Assembly (NCBI GenBank): GCA_018064245.1
Contig: JAGHVO010000020.1
Coordinates: 1 to 64,000, forward strand
Direction: 5' to 3'
Origin: Candidatus Colimorpha pelethequi
Lineage (GTDB): Bacteria; Bacteroidota; Bacteroidia; Bacteroidales; P3
DNA length: 64,000 bases
This document shows positions 8,665-17,385 of this stretch, one piece after another; positions within the stretch are counted from its first letter, which is position 1; the number at the start of each line of letters is the position of its first letter. Under the pieces are notes generated by a model. That model was not told the origin of the DNA. It made no database searches and saw nothing but the letters and a program-made list of their open reading frames with translations. Both the position numbers and the translations under genes were made by a program.

Positions 8665-11268
8665 ATGAACCTGAATAATTTTACTATCAAGTCGCAGGAG
8701 GCCATTCAAAAAGCACAAGAGATTGCCCTATCGCGCCAACATCAGGCTATCGAGAAATGCCATCTCTTGAAAGGCATCATTTCTGTAGATGAGAATGTTA
8801 CTCCTTATCTTTTCAAGAAGTTGGAGGTCAACCTGCCTCGGCTCTCGCAGCAGGTGGATGCGCTTTTGGAAAAATTGCCTCGAGTGAACGGTGGAAGCCA
8901 ATATCTTTCCAATGATGCAAACCAGGTGTTTGTGAAGGCTTCGCAACTTGCAACCGAGATGAACGATGATTTTGTTTCCATCGAACATCTGCTCATCGCG
9001 CTTTTGTCGGGCAACGATCCTACCGCTCAGGCGCTCAAGGCCGCCGGAGTGGGGGAGAAGGCTTTGCGCACCGCCGTGGCTGACCTTCGCAAAGGCAGCA
9101 AGGTGGGCAGCCAGAGTGCCGAAGAAAGCTACAACGCCCTCAACAAATATGCCAAAAACCTCAACCAATTGGCGCAAGCTGGCAAACTCGACCCAGTGAT
9201 TGGTCGGGATGAGGAAATCCGTCGTGTGCTGCAAATCCTTTCCCGCCGCACCAAGAACAATCCAATCCTCATAGGAGAACCTGGCGTAGGCAAGACGGCC
9301 ATCGCTGAGGGCCTTGCCCATCGTATCGTGAGCGGCGATGTTCCCGAAAACCTTAAATCCAAAACCCTTTTCAGCCTCGATATGGGTGCGCTCATCGCCG
9401 GAGCCAAGTACAAGGGCGAATTTGAGGAGCGTCTCAAGAGTGTTATCCGCGAAATCAACGAGGCTGACGGAGAAATCATCCTTTTCATCGATGAAATCCA
9501 TACGCTTGTGGGTGCTGGTGGTGGTGAGGGTGCCATGGATGCCGCCAACATCCTCAAGCCTGCATTGGCGCGTGGCGAACTGCGTGCCATTGGTGCCACT
9601 ACGTTGGCTGAGTATCAGAAATATTTCGAGAAGGACAAGGCGCTTGAACGTCGTTTCCAGAGCGTGCTTATCGACGAACCAGATGTTCCCGATACCATCT
9701 CCATTCTTCGTGGTTTGAAGGAACGCTACGAGGTGCACCACAAGGTGCGTATCAAAGACGAGGCCATCATTGCTGCCGCTGAACTAAGCAACCGCTACAT
9801 CTCCGACCGCTTTTTGCCCGACAAGGCCATCGACCTCATCGACGAGGCTGCCGCACGGCTGCGTATGGAGATTGATTCTGTTCCTGAGGAATTGGACGAG
9901 TTGGAACGCAAAATCCGTCAACTCGAGATTGAGCGCGAGGCCATCAAGCGAGAAAACGATACCGACAAACTCGAATCTCTTGCCCGTGAAATAGGTCAGC
10001 TATCCGAACAGCGCAGTCAGATGAAGGCGCGTTGGCAGAACGAGAAGTCTATCGTAGAGCAAATCCAGCAGGAGGTCAAAAACATTGAGTCTTACAAGTT
10101 CGAAGCCGAGCAGGCGGAACGTTCGGGCGACTATGGTCGTGTGGCGGAACTTCGCTACGGACGCATCAAGGAGGCTGAAAATCACGTCGAACAACTCAAA
10201 GTGCAGCTCCGTGCCATGCAGGCCGACAATGCGATGATCAACGAGGAGGTTGACAGTGAGCAGATTGCCGAAATTGTCTCCAAGTGGACTGGCATTCCCG
10301 TGACACGTATGCTCCAGAGCGAACGTGAGAAACTGCTCTCGCTCGAATCGGAGCTCCACAAACGTGTGGTCGGTCAGGACGAAGCCATCGCTACTGTTGC
10401 GAATGCCATCCGTCGCAGCCGCACAGGACTCAGCGACCTCCACCGTCCCATCGGCTCTTTCCTCTTCCTCGGCACTACGGGTGTGGGCAAGACGGAACTT
10501 GCCAAGACGCTTGCCGAAACGCTTTTCGACGATGAGGAGATGATGGTGCGCATCGACATGAGCGAATACCAGGAACCTCATAGCATCAGCCGTCTTATTG
10601 GAGCGCCTCCAGGATATGTGGGCTACGACGAAAGTGGCCAGCTTACCGAGGCGGTGCGTCGCAAACCTTACAGCATCGTACTCTTCGACGAAATCGAAAA
10701 GGCGCACCCCGACGTATTTAACACGCTCCTTCAGGTGCTTGAGGATGGTCGTCTTACCGACAACAAGGGCCGTACAGCTGATTTCCGCAACACGATTATC
10801 ATCATGACCTCCAACATTGGAAGCGACATCATCCGTGAACGTCTTGACTCATTTGAGGAACTCTCTGAATACGATCTTGAAGAGACCAAACAGCAGGTCC
10901 TCAATCTTTTGAAAAAGACCGTCCGCCCCGAATTTCTCAACCGTATAGACGAGACTGTGATGTTCCGTCCGTTGTCGCAGAAGCAGATTGTGGGGGTCGT
11001 CAAGATTCAGCTCGCCCAGCTTGCCAAGACTTTGGAAAAGAACGAGATACTTATAACTGCTACCCCAGAGGCAGTCAATCAGTTGGCTGCTGTAGGATTC
11101 GATCCCGCCATGGGAGCGCGTCCGGTCAAGCGAGTCATCCAGCGCATGATTCTCAACCCTTTGTCTCAGCAACTGTTGGAGGAGAAAATCAATCCCAAAG
11201 ACGACATCGTAATAGATGTAATAGACAACCAGTTTGTTTTCTACAATCCTCAATCGTCAAATGTGTGA
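8665..11268 (+). CDS. clpB: ATP-dependent disaggregase ClpB
   Basis: Cytosolic Hsp104/ClpB chaperone of 867 residues, close to the E. coli length of 857. Order of parts: Clp N-terminal double repeat (residues 1-145), first AAA+ module with Walker A GEPGVGKT (204-211) and Walker B LFIDEIHTL, a charged coiled-coil middle domain (about 410-530, many E, R, K and Q), and the second AAA+ module with Walker A GTTGVGKT (603-610) and LFDEIEKAHPDV. It solubilises aggregates together with DnaK, which is not in this window. The gene stands alone and ends at a strong terminator at 11297. No CIRCE-like element or heat-shock promoter was recognised upstream. Confidence 0.97.
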   Translation: MNLNNFTIKSQEAIQKAQEIALSRQHQAIEKCHLLKGIISVDENVTPYLFKKLEVNLPRLSQQVDALLEKLPRVNGGSQYLSNDANQVFVKASQLATEMNDDFVSIEHLLIALLSGNDPTAQALKAAGVGEKALRTAVADLRKGSKVGSQSAEESYNALNKYAKNLNQLAQAGKLDPVIGRDEEIRRVLQILSRRTKNNPILIGEPGVGKTAIAEGLAHRIVSGDVPENLKSKTLFSLDMGALIAGAKYKGEFEERLKSVIREINEADGEIILFIDEIHTLVGAGGGEGAMDAANILKPALARGELRAIGATTLAEYQKYFEKDKALERRFQSVLIDEPDVPDTISILRGLKERYEVHHKVRIKDEAIIAAAELSNRYISDRFLPDKAIDLIDEAAARLRMEIDSVPEELDELERKIRQLEIEREAIKRENDTDKLESLAREIGQLSEQRSQMKARWQNEKSIVEQIQQEVKNIESYKFEAEQAERSGDYGRVAELRYGRIKEAENHVEQLKVQLRAMQADNAMINEEVDSEQIAEIVSKWTGIPVTRMLQSEREKLLSLESELHKRVVGQDEAIATVANAIRRSRTGLSDLHRPIGSFLFLGTTGVGKTELAKTLAETLFDDEEMMVRIDMSEYQEPHSISRLIGAPPGYVGYDESGQLTEAVRRKPYSIVLFDEIEKAHPDVFNTLLQVLEDGRLTDNKGRTADFRNTIIIMTSNIGSDIIRERLDSFEELSEYDLEETKQQVLNLLKKTVRPEFLNRIDETVMFRPLSQKQIVGVVKIQLAQLAKTLEKNEILITATPEAVNQLAAVGFDPAMGARPVKRVIQRMILNPLSQQLLEEKINPKDDIVIDVIDNQFVFYNPQSSNV

Positions 11269-11296
11269 TTGTGTCTTATGCGCTTCCTCATGAGTC

Positions 11297-11329
11297 AAAA
11301 ACGCAAGGTCTTGATGGCTTTGCGTTTTT
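11297..11329 (+). terminator. Rho-independent terminator of clpB
   Basis: AAAAACGCAAGGTC (11297-11310) pairs with GGCTTTGCGTTTTT (11316-11329), a 14-pair stem with two G-T pairs and a TTGAT loop, ending in a T run. Confidence 0.8.
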
Positions 11330-11461
11330 GCGTTGTTAAATCCAATGAAAGCCGCCTCGTAAAATGCGCTATAAGGCTGTGCGGGTGGAGCGCAGATAGC
11401 TTGATGTTGTTGTGTATCAACGTTTATTATTGTAAGATAAGAAATATTATGATTAATTAGG

Positions 11462-11491
11462 TTGTTATATGGAGGAAAAATAGTAAATTTG
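11462..11491 (+). promoter_or_regulatory. Bacteroidota-type promoter
   Basis: TTG at 11462-11464, a 19-base spacer and TAAATTTG at 11484-11491 fit the Bacteroidota sigma-ABfr consensus (TTTG, then TAnnTTTG). The gene starts 77 bases downstream at 11568. The remaining bases of the 11269-11567 spacer hold the clpB terminator and an AT-rich leader, with no gene seen. Confidence 0.65.
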
Positions 11492-11567
11492 CAATTTGTA
11501 TAAAACAAAATACCGTTGAGAAAATAATCTAAATTTCAATTATTTATTAATCTAAAATTATTTATTT

Positions 11568-12902
11568 ATGAAAAAAGTTTTATCTTTGATTGCAGCATTT
11601 GTGATGTTTGCAGGTGTTGCTATGGCTGACCCCATCAACGTGGTGTGCACTGAGGGCTCAGCTAGGTACTATGCAGAGGACAATGACTTGTACATTGTTC
11701 TGCAAAATGCTAACTATGGTTTCGCTTTTGACATTGTTTGCGCTGCTGGTCAGCAGGACATCGTTGATGGTCAGACCTACACTTTGGCTGATATGCTCGT
11801 GGATTACTCCTATGGTGTTGATCAGGCTGCTCAGGATTATATTAATTATGCTTCTGCTTCTATTACAAGAAGTGCAGATGGCGCTTATGTTGCTGATGTA
11901 ACTGACGAGGATGGTGTTCAGTATCACATCACCTACACCATCGTTCCTCCCATCACCGAGCCTACCGACACCGTCATGATTTCCATGTCTAACGCAAACT
12001 ATATGAACCGCGCTTTTGACTTGGTTGCTGACATGGACGTTATCCAGCTTATCGGCTATGGCGATAATAATGATTACCTCTTGAACGTGGTATTCTATGC
12101 AACCTCTTTCGCTGGTAACTACACTTTGGCTGACAGATATGAAGACGATCAATACTTCATGCTTTATGCTGTTGATGCTGATGGAAATACTACTAGTATC
12201 CCCTGCAACAACCTCCTTGGCGCTACTGTTACTGGTAGCCAGGCTTCTTGCACCGCTAACATCAAGTGGGTTGCTGAAGATGGTACCATGTATGACATCA
12301 CCTTCGCCTATGCTGATCCTGTTGCTCAGAACCATGAGACTTTCGCAGCCAACAATTTGACCATTACTCCTAATGCCAATTACGATCTCTATCAGGCTTA
12401 TATGGGTGTTAATGTTTACGATTTCGAGGCTTCCAACGACGATTACATCCTCTATGGTACTGTTTACAACCAGAACACTGACGATGCTTTCGGTACTTGG
12501 GATTTGGCAAATGGTGACATCGAGTTCAATCTCTACGATGCTCAGACCCTTACTGCAGCTACCGAGCCTTACACTGGCGTAATCACCATCACTGACGGTG
12601 GCAACACCATCACTCTTACCGGTACTTCTCTTTTCTATGGCAATGTTGAATATACTTTCAATGTTACCGGTCAGACTGTAGCTATCGAAGATGTTGAAGC
12701 TAACAACTTCTTCGCCTACACCGAAGGCCGCACTGTTGTTCTGAAAGGCGCTCAGGGCAGAATGGTTGATTTCTACGACATGACTGGCCGTATCCTCAGC
12801 CATCAGGTTGCCGCTGAAGACAATGTACGTTTTACCGCTCCCGCAGCTGGTGTTTACATGGTTCGCGTTGACGGCAAGACCACTCGCGTTGTTGTTAAGT
12901 AA
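11568..12902 (+). CDS. Type IX-secreted repeat protein with C-terminal type A sorting domain
   Basis: A clear signal peptide (KKVLSLIAAFVMFAGVAMA, residues 2-20) is followed by three related modules of about 110 residues each. Modules 1 and 2 begin with a NANY-type motif and -AFD- (near residues 45 and 138) and share a TYTLAD/NYTLAD motif. Module 3 begins NANYDLYQA near residue 267. The modules are acidic, rich in D, N, Y and T, and have almost no lysine. The final 70 residues read MVDFYDMTGRIL then APAAGVYMVRVDGK and end TRVVVK, the pattern of the Por/T9SS type A sorting domain. The mature protein is probably cell-surface or secreted. A promoter lies at 11462 and a strong terminator at 12974, so the gene is monocistronic. 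Function of the modules is unknown. Confidence 0.78.
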   Translation: MKKVLSLIAAFVMFAGVAMADPINVVCTEGSARYYAEDNDLYIVLQNANYGFAFDIVCAAGQQDIVDGQTYTLADMLVDYSYGVDQAAQDYINYASASITRSADGAYVADVTDEDGVQYHITYTIVPPITEPTDTVMISMSNANYMNRAFDLVADMDVIQLIGYGDNNDYLLNVVFYATSFAGNYTLADRYEDDQYFMLYAVDADGNTTSIPCNNLLGATVTGSQASCTANIKWVAEDGTMYDITFAYADPVAQNHETFAANNLTITPNANYDLYQAYMGVNVYDFEASNDDYILYGTVYNQNTDDAFGTWDLANGDIEFNLYDAQTLTAATEPYTGVITITDGGNTITLTGTSLFYGNVEYTFNVTGQTVAIEDVEANNFFAYTEGRTVVLKGAQGRMVDFYDMTGRILSHQVAAEDNVRFTAPAAGVYMVRVDGKTTRVVVK

Positions 12903-12973
12903 CTTATTTTGAGAAATGGCCGAAACGAATTCGAGCGTTCCCGCTCGACAAGGATTAGGCTAAACAATAATTG

Positions 12974-13006
12974 AAGTGGGTGCTCCAAACGGGGCACCCA
13001 CTTTTT
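12974..13006 (+). terminator. Strong rho-independent terminator of the 11568 gene
   Basis: AAGTGGGTGCTCC (12974-12986) pairs with GGGGCACCCACTT (12991-13003) around an AAAC loop, with a run of five T from 13002. Confidence 0.9.
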
Positions 13007-13167
13007 GTTCTCTGTTCTCAGGAAGGATCCTAAATGAATCATTCGGGTTATTCGTACTATTCGAGATCTACATCATCACGCAATTATCGTGAGACGACAA
13101 AGAACACGAATCTCACGAATTATACGAATAGATATAGTATGGTATAGGACTGGTTCTATTTATAAGC

Positions 13168-13202
13168 AAAAGAGTCAGCCGCAAAAAGCGGCTGACTCTT
13201 TT
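13168..13202 (-). terminator. Terminator of the 13230 lipoprotein gene, symmetrical enough to work both ways
   Basis: A 15-pair stem, AAAAGAGTCAGCCGC (13168-13182) against GCGGCTGACTCTTTT (13188-13202), closes an AAAAA loop and carries A runs on one side and T runs on the other. It lies 28 bases past the stop of the minus-strand gene. Confidence 0.88.
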
Positions 13203-13229
13203 GTTGTTGTGTTTTGCTATGACAGTTGT

Positions 13230-14075
13230 TTAGTTGGCTTCGGTCTTGAAAGGTACCAGGTGTACGTCACTGCGACGTCCGTTCTCTTGGTCGTATGCGA
13301 AATAAATCAAGTAATAATCCATGTTTTTGAATTTGCAACTATACTCGGCGGGCGTGATTGTTTGGTTGCCGCGCAACAAGGGTATCGTGCCTGAACTTGA
13401 AATCTCTGCTGAAATCAGGTCAACTGCCATCTCTCCGAGCGTGTGACCTTCGCCCTGGAAGTAATCGACGTAACTTTTGCGCTGAAGGGAAATATAGTAA
13501 CTGTCGTTGTTGGTTGTGGTGATGGTTGCATCCACTCCGTTGGAATAGGTTTTGGTAATGTTCACATTAATCTCATTGTTAGAGATAACCATATCAGCTG
13601 TGGTGACTTCGCAAGTGTAGATATAGGTTATGCGCTCCCCTTTGTCGTTGATGCCGTAGGCGTAGATTACATAATCAGACTCGGGGTCCATTACATAGGA
13701 GAAGTCGGCGAAATCGTAGCTCTGTGTGCCCTTGACGCATTGTGAGAGCATTATTTGATACCAAGGCTGTCCATAGGATTGGCTAACGAACTCAAACCAA
13801 CTTTTCTCGAACCCCATGATGCTGTCGGCGCTGTAGGTGCTTTCGCGGAGGTATTTTGATTTCGGCATACCAGAGACGTAGTAGGTGATGCTGGTGTCGG
13901 AGCAATTGGTCGTGAATAGAATGTCGTTGCTTGTAACCTGTGTGACCGTGATTGTTATGGCTGGTTTTGCTGCACTTTCACCCTGCCCTTGAGTGTCGGT
14001 GTTGGATATCTCTTCTTTTTCGCAACTACATAAAAGGACAAGCATGAATGCGAAAGAATATAGAATTTTTTTCAT
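13230..14075 (-). CDS. Lipoprotein of unknown function
   Basis: The N-terminus KKILYSFAFMLVLLCSC is a lipoprotein signal with the acylated cysteine at C18, followed by an acidic tether (EKEEISNTD). The mature part of about 260 residues has a low-complexity start (QGQGESAAK) and then alternating beta-strand patterns in two halves, with ANY-like 'YVIYAYGINDKGE' and 'YYLIYFAYDQENG' at equivalent places. This looks like two fibronectin-III-like modules of the sort common in Bacteroidales surface lipoproteins. It lies 48 bases downstream of the barrel-like gene at 14124 in the same direction, so they may be co-transcribed. The start is fixed by the lipoprotein signal. Confidence 0.7.
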   Translation of the reverse strand: MKKILYSFAFMLVLLCSCEKEEISNTDTQGQGESAAKPAITITVTQVTSNDILFTTNCSDTSITYYVSGMPKSKYLRESTYSADSIMGFEKSWFEFVSQSYGQPWYQIMLSQCVKGTQSYDFADFSYVMDPESDYVIYAYGINDKGERITYIYTCEVTTADMVISNNEINVNITKTYSNGVDATITTTNNDSYYISLQRKSYVDYFQGEGHTLGEMAVDLISAEISSSGTIPLLRGNQTITPAEYSCKFKNMDYYLIYFAYDQENGRRSDVHLVPFKTEAN

Positions 14076-14123
14076 GATATTGTATGTTTTGAAATGTTTC
14101 TATCTCAAAGTAAAGGTGGCTGT

Positions 14124-14687
14124 CTAGAACGCTACACCGATTCTGAAACCGGCAGTGAAGGCAAGGTGTCCATCAGAAGGAAAGAGCATAAAACTGTGGT
14201 AGTAGTTGTTTGTGGCGACGTCGCCGTTAGAAGGACCGAGTCCGGTGTAGATGTCAAAAAGGAACCACTTGTAGATGATTTGGTATCCCACTTCAGCCAG
14301 GAGTGCCCAGTGATTGACGTGCTGGGTAGTGACGATGGACTGTTCGGGATCAGTGTAGTCAAAATTCGCATAGACAAATTCGGGCTTTACGTAAAGTCCC
14401 GCCAAAGCCATGTCGTGGAGGGGGAGTATGTTCCATTTGTAGGCGGCCTTGACAAGCAGACCTTTAGGGTCGGCATCGTTCATAATATCCCATCCCAGTC
14501 CTACGAATCCTATGGTGAGTTCGGCACTATTATGCGTGCTTAGCGCTCGCTCGTATGTGATGCGTGTGGATCCGCTTCCTAAGGACAATAATGTGATTTT
14601 GATGTCGTTTTTTGGATTGTTTTGTGCAATGCAGGGTATCCACAAGCTGCACAGCATAATGATGATAAGTAATGGATTTTTTGACAT
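14124..14687 (-). CDS. Small outer-membrane beta-barrel-like protein
   Basis: The frame is open for a further 23 codons upstream, but those codons fall in the repeat-type spacer. The ATG at 14687 gives MSKNPLLIIIMLCSLWIPCIAQ, a proper signal peptide ending in AQ, so I use that. The mature protein of about 165 residues shows alternating strands (ITLLSLGSGSTRITYERA, LAGLYVKPEFVY, WALLAEVGYQIIY, LAFTAGFRIGVAF) and ends in phenylalanine, typical of an eight-stranded outer-membrane barrel. It probably forms a unit with the lipoprotein gene 48 bases downstream. Function unknown. Confidence 0.68.
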   Translation of the reverse strand: MSKNPLLIIIMLCSLWIPCIAQNNPKNDIKITLLSLGSGSTRITYERALSTHNSAELTIGFVGLGWDIMNDADPKGLLVKAAYKWNILPLHDMALAGLYVKPEFVYANFDYTDPEQSIVTTQHVNHWALLAEVGYQIIYKWFLFDIYTGLGPSNGDVATNNYYHSFMLFPSDGHLAFTAGFRIGVAF

Positions 14688-14699
14688 TCGGATTGGGGT

Positions 14700-14778
14700 T
14701 AGTGAATAGTGATTAGGATCTAGGGATTCTTGACTCATAACTCTCAACTTTTTCAACTGACTCTAAACTCTCAACTTT
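14700..14778 (+). repeat. Degenerate intergenic spacer repeats (GTGATTAGG- and AACTCTCAACTTT-type)
   Basis: The spacer between the COG0523 GTPase gene and the barrel-like gene holds TTAGTGAATAGTGATTAGGA followed by ACTCATAACTCTCAACTTTT and a second CTAAACTCTCAACTTTTTTT. Both are members of the word families seen at 5159. Confidence 0.6.
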
Positions 14779-14781
14779 TTT

Positions 14782-16068
14782 TCACACCAGGCAGGCATCG
14801 AGTTGGCGTATGATTTCTTCTTTGTCCATTTTCTGGCCGATGAAGACGATCTTCTGCATGCGGTCGCCGTAGTCTTCGTCCCAGTCGTGAACTAGCATTG
14901 GCTCACGTTGCATCATGTCAATCAGCTCGTCTTCAGGCATTGTGGCATACCATTGTCCTGCCTCTTTGAGTTTTTTCTGCACACCGGCTTGCTCGAAAAG
15001 GTACGACATGTCGATGTCGTCGTCGAAATAGCATACACCTTTGGCGCGGATGACGCTCTTGGGCCAGTTGAGATTTACAAATCGGTCAAACAACCCTAGG
15101 TCGAAGGCTTGGCGGCGATAATAGACAAATGTCCCGATGCCGTATTCCTCCACCTCGCCGCCTTCATGGTCGTGATGATGGTGGTGGTGATGATGTTCGT
15201 GTTCGTCATCTTCATCGTGGTGATGATGTTCGTGTTCGTCATCATCGTGATGGTGGTGATGGTGATCCTCTTCTTCTTGTTCGTAGTGGATGTATGGGTT
15301 CTTGGCCTCAAAATCCTCTTCTTCGGTGGTCATTCGTTCAATTTCCTTCACCCATCCTGCCGATCCCGAAGTCTCGTTGTAGCTGAACAGTCCAGTGAAA
15401 GTAATCTTTCGAATGTCTAAATCGGCATAGTCGGTTTCGATGATTTTTGCGTCGGGGTTGAGTTGAAGGATTATTTGGCGCAGACGCTCTTTTTCGGTTG
15501 CGGAAACTTCGGAAACCTTGTTGAGCATCACGATGTTACAGAATTCAATCTGTTCAATGAGCAAACGTTCGATGTCCTCTTCGCCGATGTCGTTGCGTGT
15601 GAGTCCTTCGCCACAATTGAACTCGCTCTGCATACGCAAGGCGTCCACCACAGTAACAATGCAGTCGAGCGAGGGAATGCCAAATTGTGTATATTGCTCG
15701 CCCAGTTGCGGAATGGAACAGATGGTGCGGGCGATGGGTTCGGGTTCGCAGATTCCGCTCGCCTCAATGACGATGTAGTCGAACCGTTCCTGCTTGACAA
15801 TGTCGTTCAGTTGTTCGATAAGGTCCATCTTCAGGGTGCAGCAGATGCAGCCGTTTTGCAAGGCCACGAGGCTCTCGTCTTTCTGTCCTACGATGCCCTC
15901 TTTCTGAATCAAGGAAGCGTCAATGTTTATTTCTCCTATGTCGTTGACTATTACTGCGAAACGAATGCCTTTCTTGTTGGCGAGAATATGGTTGACCAAG
16001 GTGGTCTTGCCGCTTCCGAGATAGCCGGTAAGTAGCAGCACGGGAATGCGATGAATGTTTGTATGCAT
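14782..16068 (-). CDS. COG0523 (CobW/ZNG-type) GTPase metallochaperone with long His-rich segment
   Basis: Cytosolic G3E GTPase of 428 residues. Walker A is GYLGSGKTT (15-23), and the metal-binding CxCC motif of the family is C74-I75-C76-C77. The GTP-specificity NKVSE follows near residue 178. About residues 265-300 are a stretch of alternating His, Asp and Glu with more than 20 histidines, a typical zinc reservoir. The CobW C-terminal domain (G-I-G-T-F-V-Y-Y-R-R and beyond) ends the protein. Family members move zinc into target enzymes or act under zinc limitation. It is transcribed away from dnaX, and no Zur box was recognised in the shared 16069-16272 spacer. Substrate metal is inferred. 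Confidence 0.85.
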   Translation of the reverse strand: MHTNIHRIPVLLLTGYLGSGKTTLVNHILANKKGIRFAVIVNDIGEINIDASLIQKEGIVGQKDESLVALQNGCICCTLKMDLIEQLNDIVKQERFDYIVIEASGICEPEPIARTICSIPQLGEQYTQFGIPSLDCIVTVVDALRMQSEFNCGEGLTRNDIGEEDIERLLIEQIEFCNIVMLNKVSEVSATEKERLRQIILQLNPDAKIIETDYADLDIRKITFTGLFSYNETSGSAGWVKEIERMTTEEEDFEAKNPYIHYEQEEEDHHHHHHDDDEHEHHHHDEDDEHEHHHHHHHHDHEGGEVEEYGIGTFVYYRRQAFDLGLFDRFVNLNWPKSVIRAKGVCYFDDDIDMSYLFEQAGVQKKLKEAGQWYATMPEDELIDMMQREPMLVHDWDEDYGDRMQKIVFIGQKMDKEEIIRQLDACLV

Positions 16069-16215
16069 TTTTTATTGAGATTTTTTTGTAAGATAGATTT
16101 GGTCTCTGATCACAAATCACAGCTATAATAACAATATTTATGAAAGTTTATTGTGTAATGATTGATGTTTGCGAGTGTCGCAAAGCGCTGTTTTATTGAT
16201 TTGTTGGTTCGAGTC

Positions 16216-16246
16216 TTGAATATTCCGAATTTTTTTCGTAATTTTG
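16216..16246 (+). promoter_or_regulatory. Bacteroidota-type promoter of dnaX
   Basis: TTG at 16216-16218, a 20-base spacer and TAATTTTG at 16239-16246 match the TTG-N19-21-TAnnTTTG pattern. The dnaX ATG follows at 16273. Confidence 0.6.
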
Positions 16247-16272
16247 AAACGTGATAATTGTTTATTAAAAAG

Positions 16273-17385
16273 ATGGAAAACTACATAGTATCAGCTCGTA
16301 AGTACCGTCCAACTACATTCGAAAGTGTCGTCGGACAACAGCATATCACTACCACTTTGAAGAATGCCATCAAGTCGGGACATCTGGCTCAGGCTTTCTT
16401 GTTCTGCGGTCCGCGTGGCGTGGGCAAGACCACATGCGCCCGTATCTTGGCAAAGACAATCAACTGTACCAATCCTACCGAAAACATGGAGGCGTGCAAT
16501 GAATGCGAGAGCTGTCGTTCTTTCAACGAGAACACTTCGATGAACATTTTCGAGTTGGATGCGGCTTCGAACAATTCGGTAGATGACATCCGAGAGCTGG
16601 TCCAGCAGGTGAATATCCCTCCCCAAACGGGTCGCTACAAAGTATATATCATCGATGAGGTTCACATGTTGAGTTCTGCGGCTTTCAACGCTTTCCTCAA
16701 AACGCTTGAGGAACCTCCTTCATACGCTAAATTCATCTTGGCAACCACCGAGAAGCATAAGATTATTCCCACCATTCTTTCTCGTTGTCAAATATTTGAT
16801 TTCAAACGTATTGAGACAGAAGATATCATCAACCACTTGAAGTACGTCGCAGAACAGGAACACATCCAATACGAGCCTGAAGCGCTTGCACTCATCGCTC
16901 GTGTGGCGGAAGGCGGTTTGCGCGACGCGCTCTCCACGTTCGACCAGTTGGTGAACTTTACTCAAGGCAATCTCACGCGGAAACTTTGTCTGCAAAATCT
17001 CAACATACTTGATACTGAATGCTATTTCTCTTTGGTTGACGCTTTCCTTAAAGGCGACATCAGCAGTTCGCTGCTTCAATATCAGGATGTTATCAATCAT
17101 GGTTTCAACGGACAGCATTTCCTTACGGGACTTTGCGAACATCTGCGTAACCTTATGGTGTCGCTCGACCCTGCAACCCACAAGTTGATGGAGGTCTCTC
17201 CGAACGAACGCATTCATTTTGGCGAACAGGCCGTTACATGTGGTCTGCCTTTCTTGCTCAAAATGCTTGATATGGCGAGCGATTACGAGTATCGTTATCG
17301 TGACGCCAACAACAAGAAACTCTTTGTTGAAATCTGCTTGATGAAACTGGCTTCGCTGCGCAAGTCCATGCAGCAGCCTACATAG
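16273..17385 (+). CDS. dnaX: DNA polymerase III clamp-loader subunit, gamma-like part of DnaX (ends at an in-frame TAG)
   Basis: The ATG at 16273 gives MENYIVSARKYRP, the usual DnaX start in this phylum; an upstream in-frame TTG at 16258 is less likely. The protein carries Walker A GPRGVGKTT (near 47), a four-cysteine zinc module (C-x8-C-x2-C-x2-C near 64-79), Walker B IIDEVHML and sensor 1 ILATTEKHK, followed by the clamp-loader domain III helices. At 370 residues a TAG at 17383-17385 stops translation. The same frame then continues without interruption to 17985 and encodes the tau-specific part. A termination product would be a gamma-like clamp-loader ATPase able to join delta and delta-prime. 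See the next entry for the downstream part. Confidence 0.9.
   Translation: MENYIVSARKYRPTTFESVVGQQHITTTLKNAIKSGHLAQAFLFCGPRGVGKTTCARILAKTINCTNPTENMEACNECESCRSFNENTSMNIFELDAASNNSVDDIRELVQQVNIPPQTGRYKVYIIDEVHMLSSAAFNAFLKTLEEPPSYAKFILATTEKHKIIPTILSRCQIFDFKRIETEDIINHLKYVAEQEHIQYEPEALALIARVAEGGLRDALSTFDQLVNFTQGNLTRKLCLQNLNILDTECYFSLVDAFLKGDISSSLLQYQDVINHGFNGQHFLTGLCEHLRNLMVSLDPATHKLMEVSPNERIHFGEQAVTCGLPFLLKMLDMASDYEYRYRDANNKKLFVEICLMKLASLRKSMQQPT

Larger units (their letters stand above)
12903..13229. other. 327-base spacer between convergent genes: two terminators and CGAAT-type repeats
   Basis: Apart from the terminators at 12974 and 13168, this stretch holds a degenerate repeat tract at about 13036-13135 built on TTCG/CGAAT words (for example ATTCGGGTTATTCGTACTAT and, in the opposite sense, ACACGAATCTCACGAATTAT). 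The words face each other around about 13085, which could let the tract fold. No gene is seen. Confidence 0.55.

Noticed and set aside
17383-17385. Genome-wide reassignment of TAG to glutamine
   Set aside because: TAG ends fucP, dapF, ligA, the RNA methyltransferase gene at 59284 and the tau part itself at the expected lengths, so TAG is a normal stop here.
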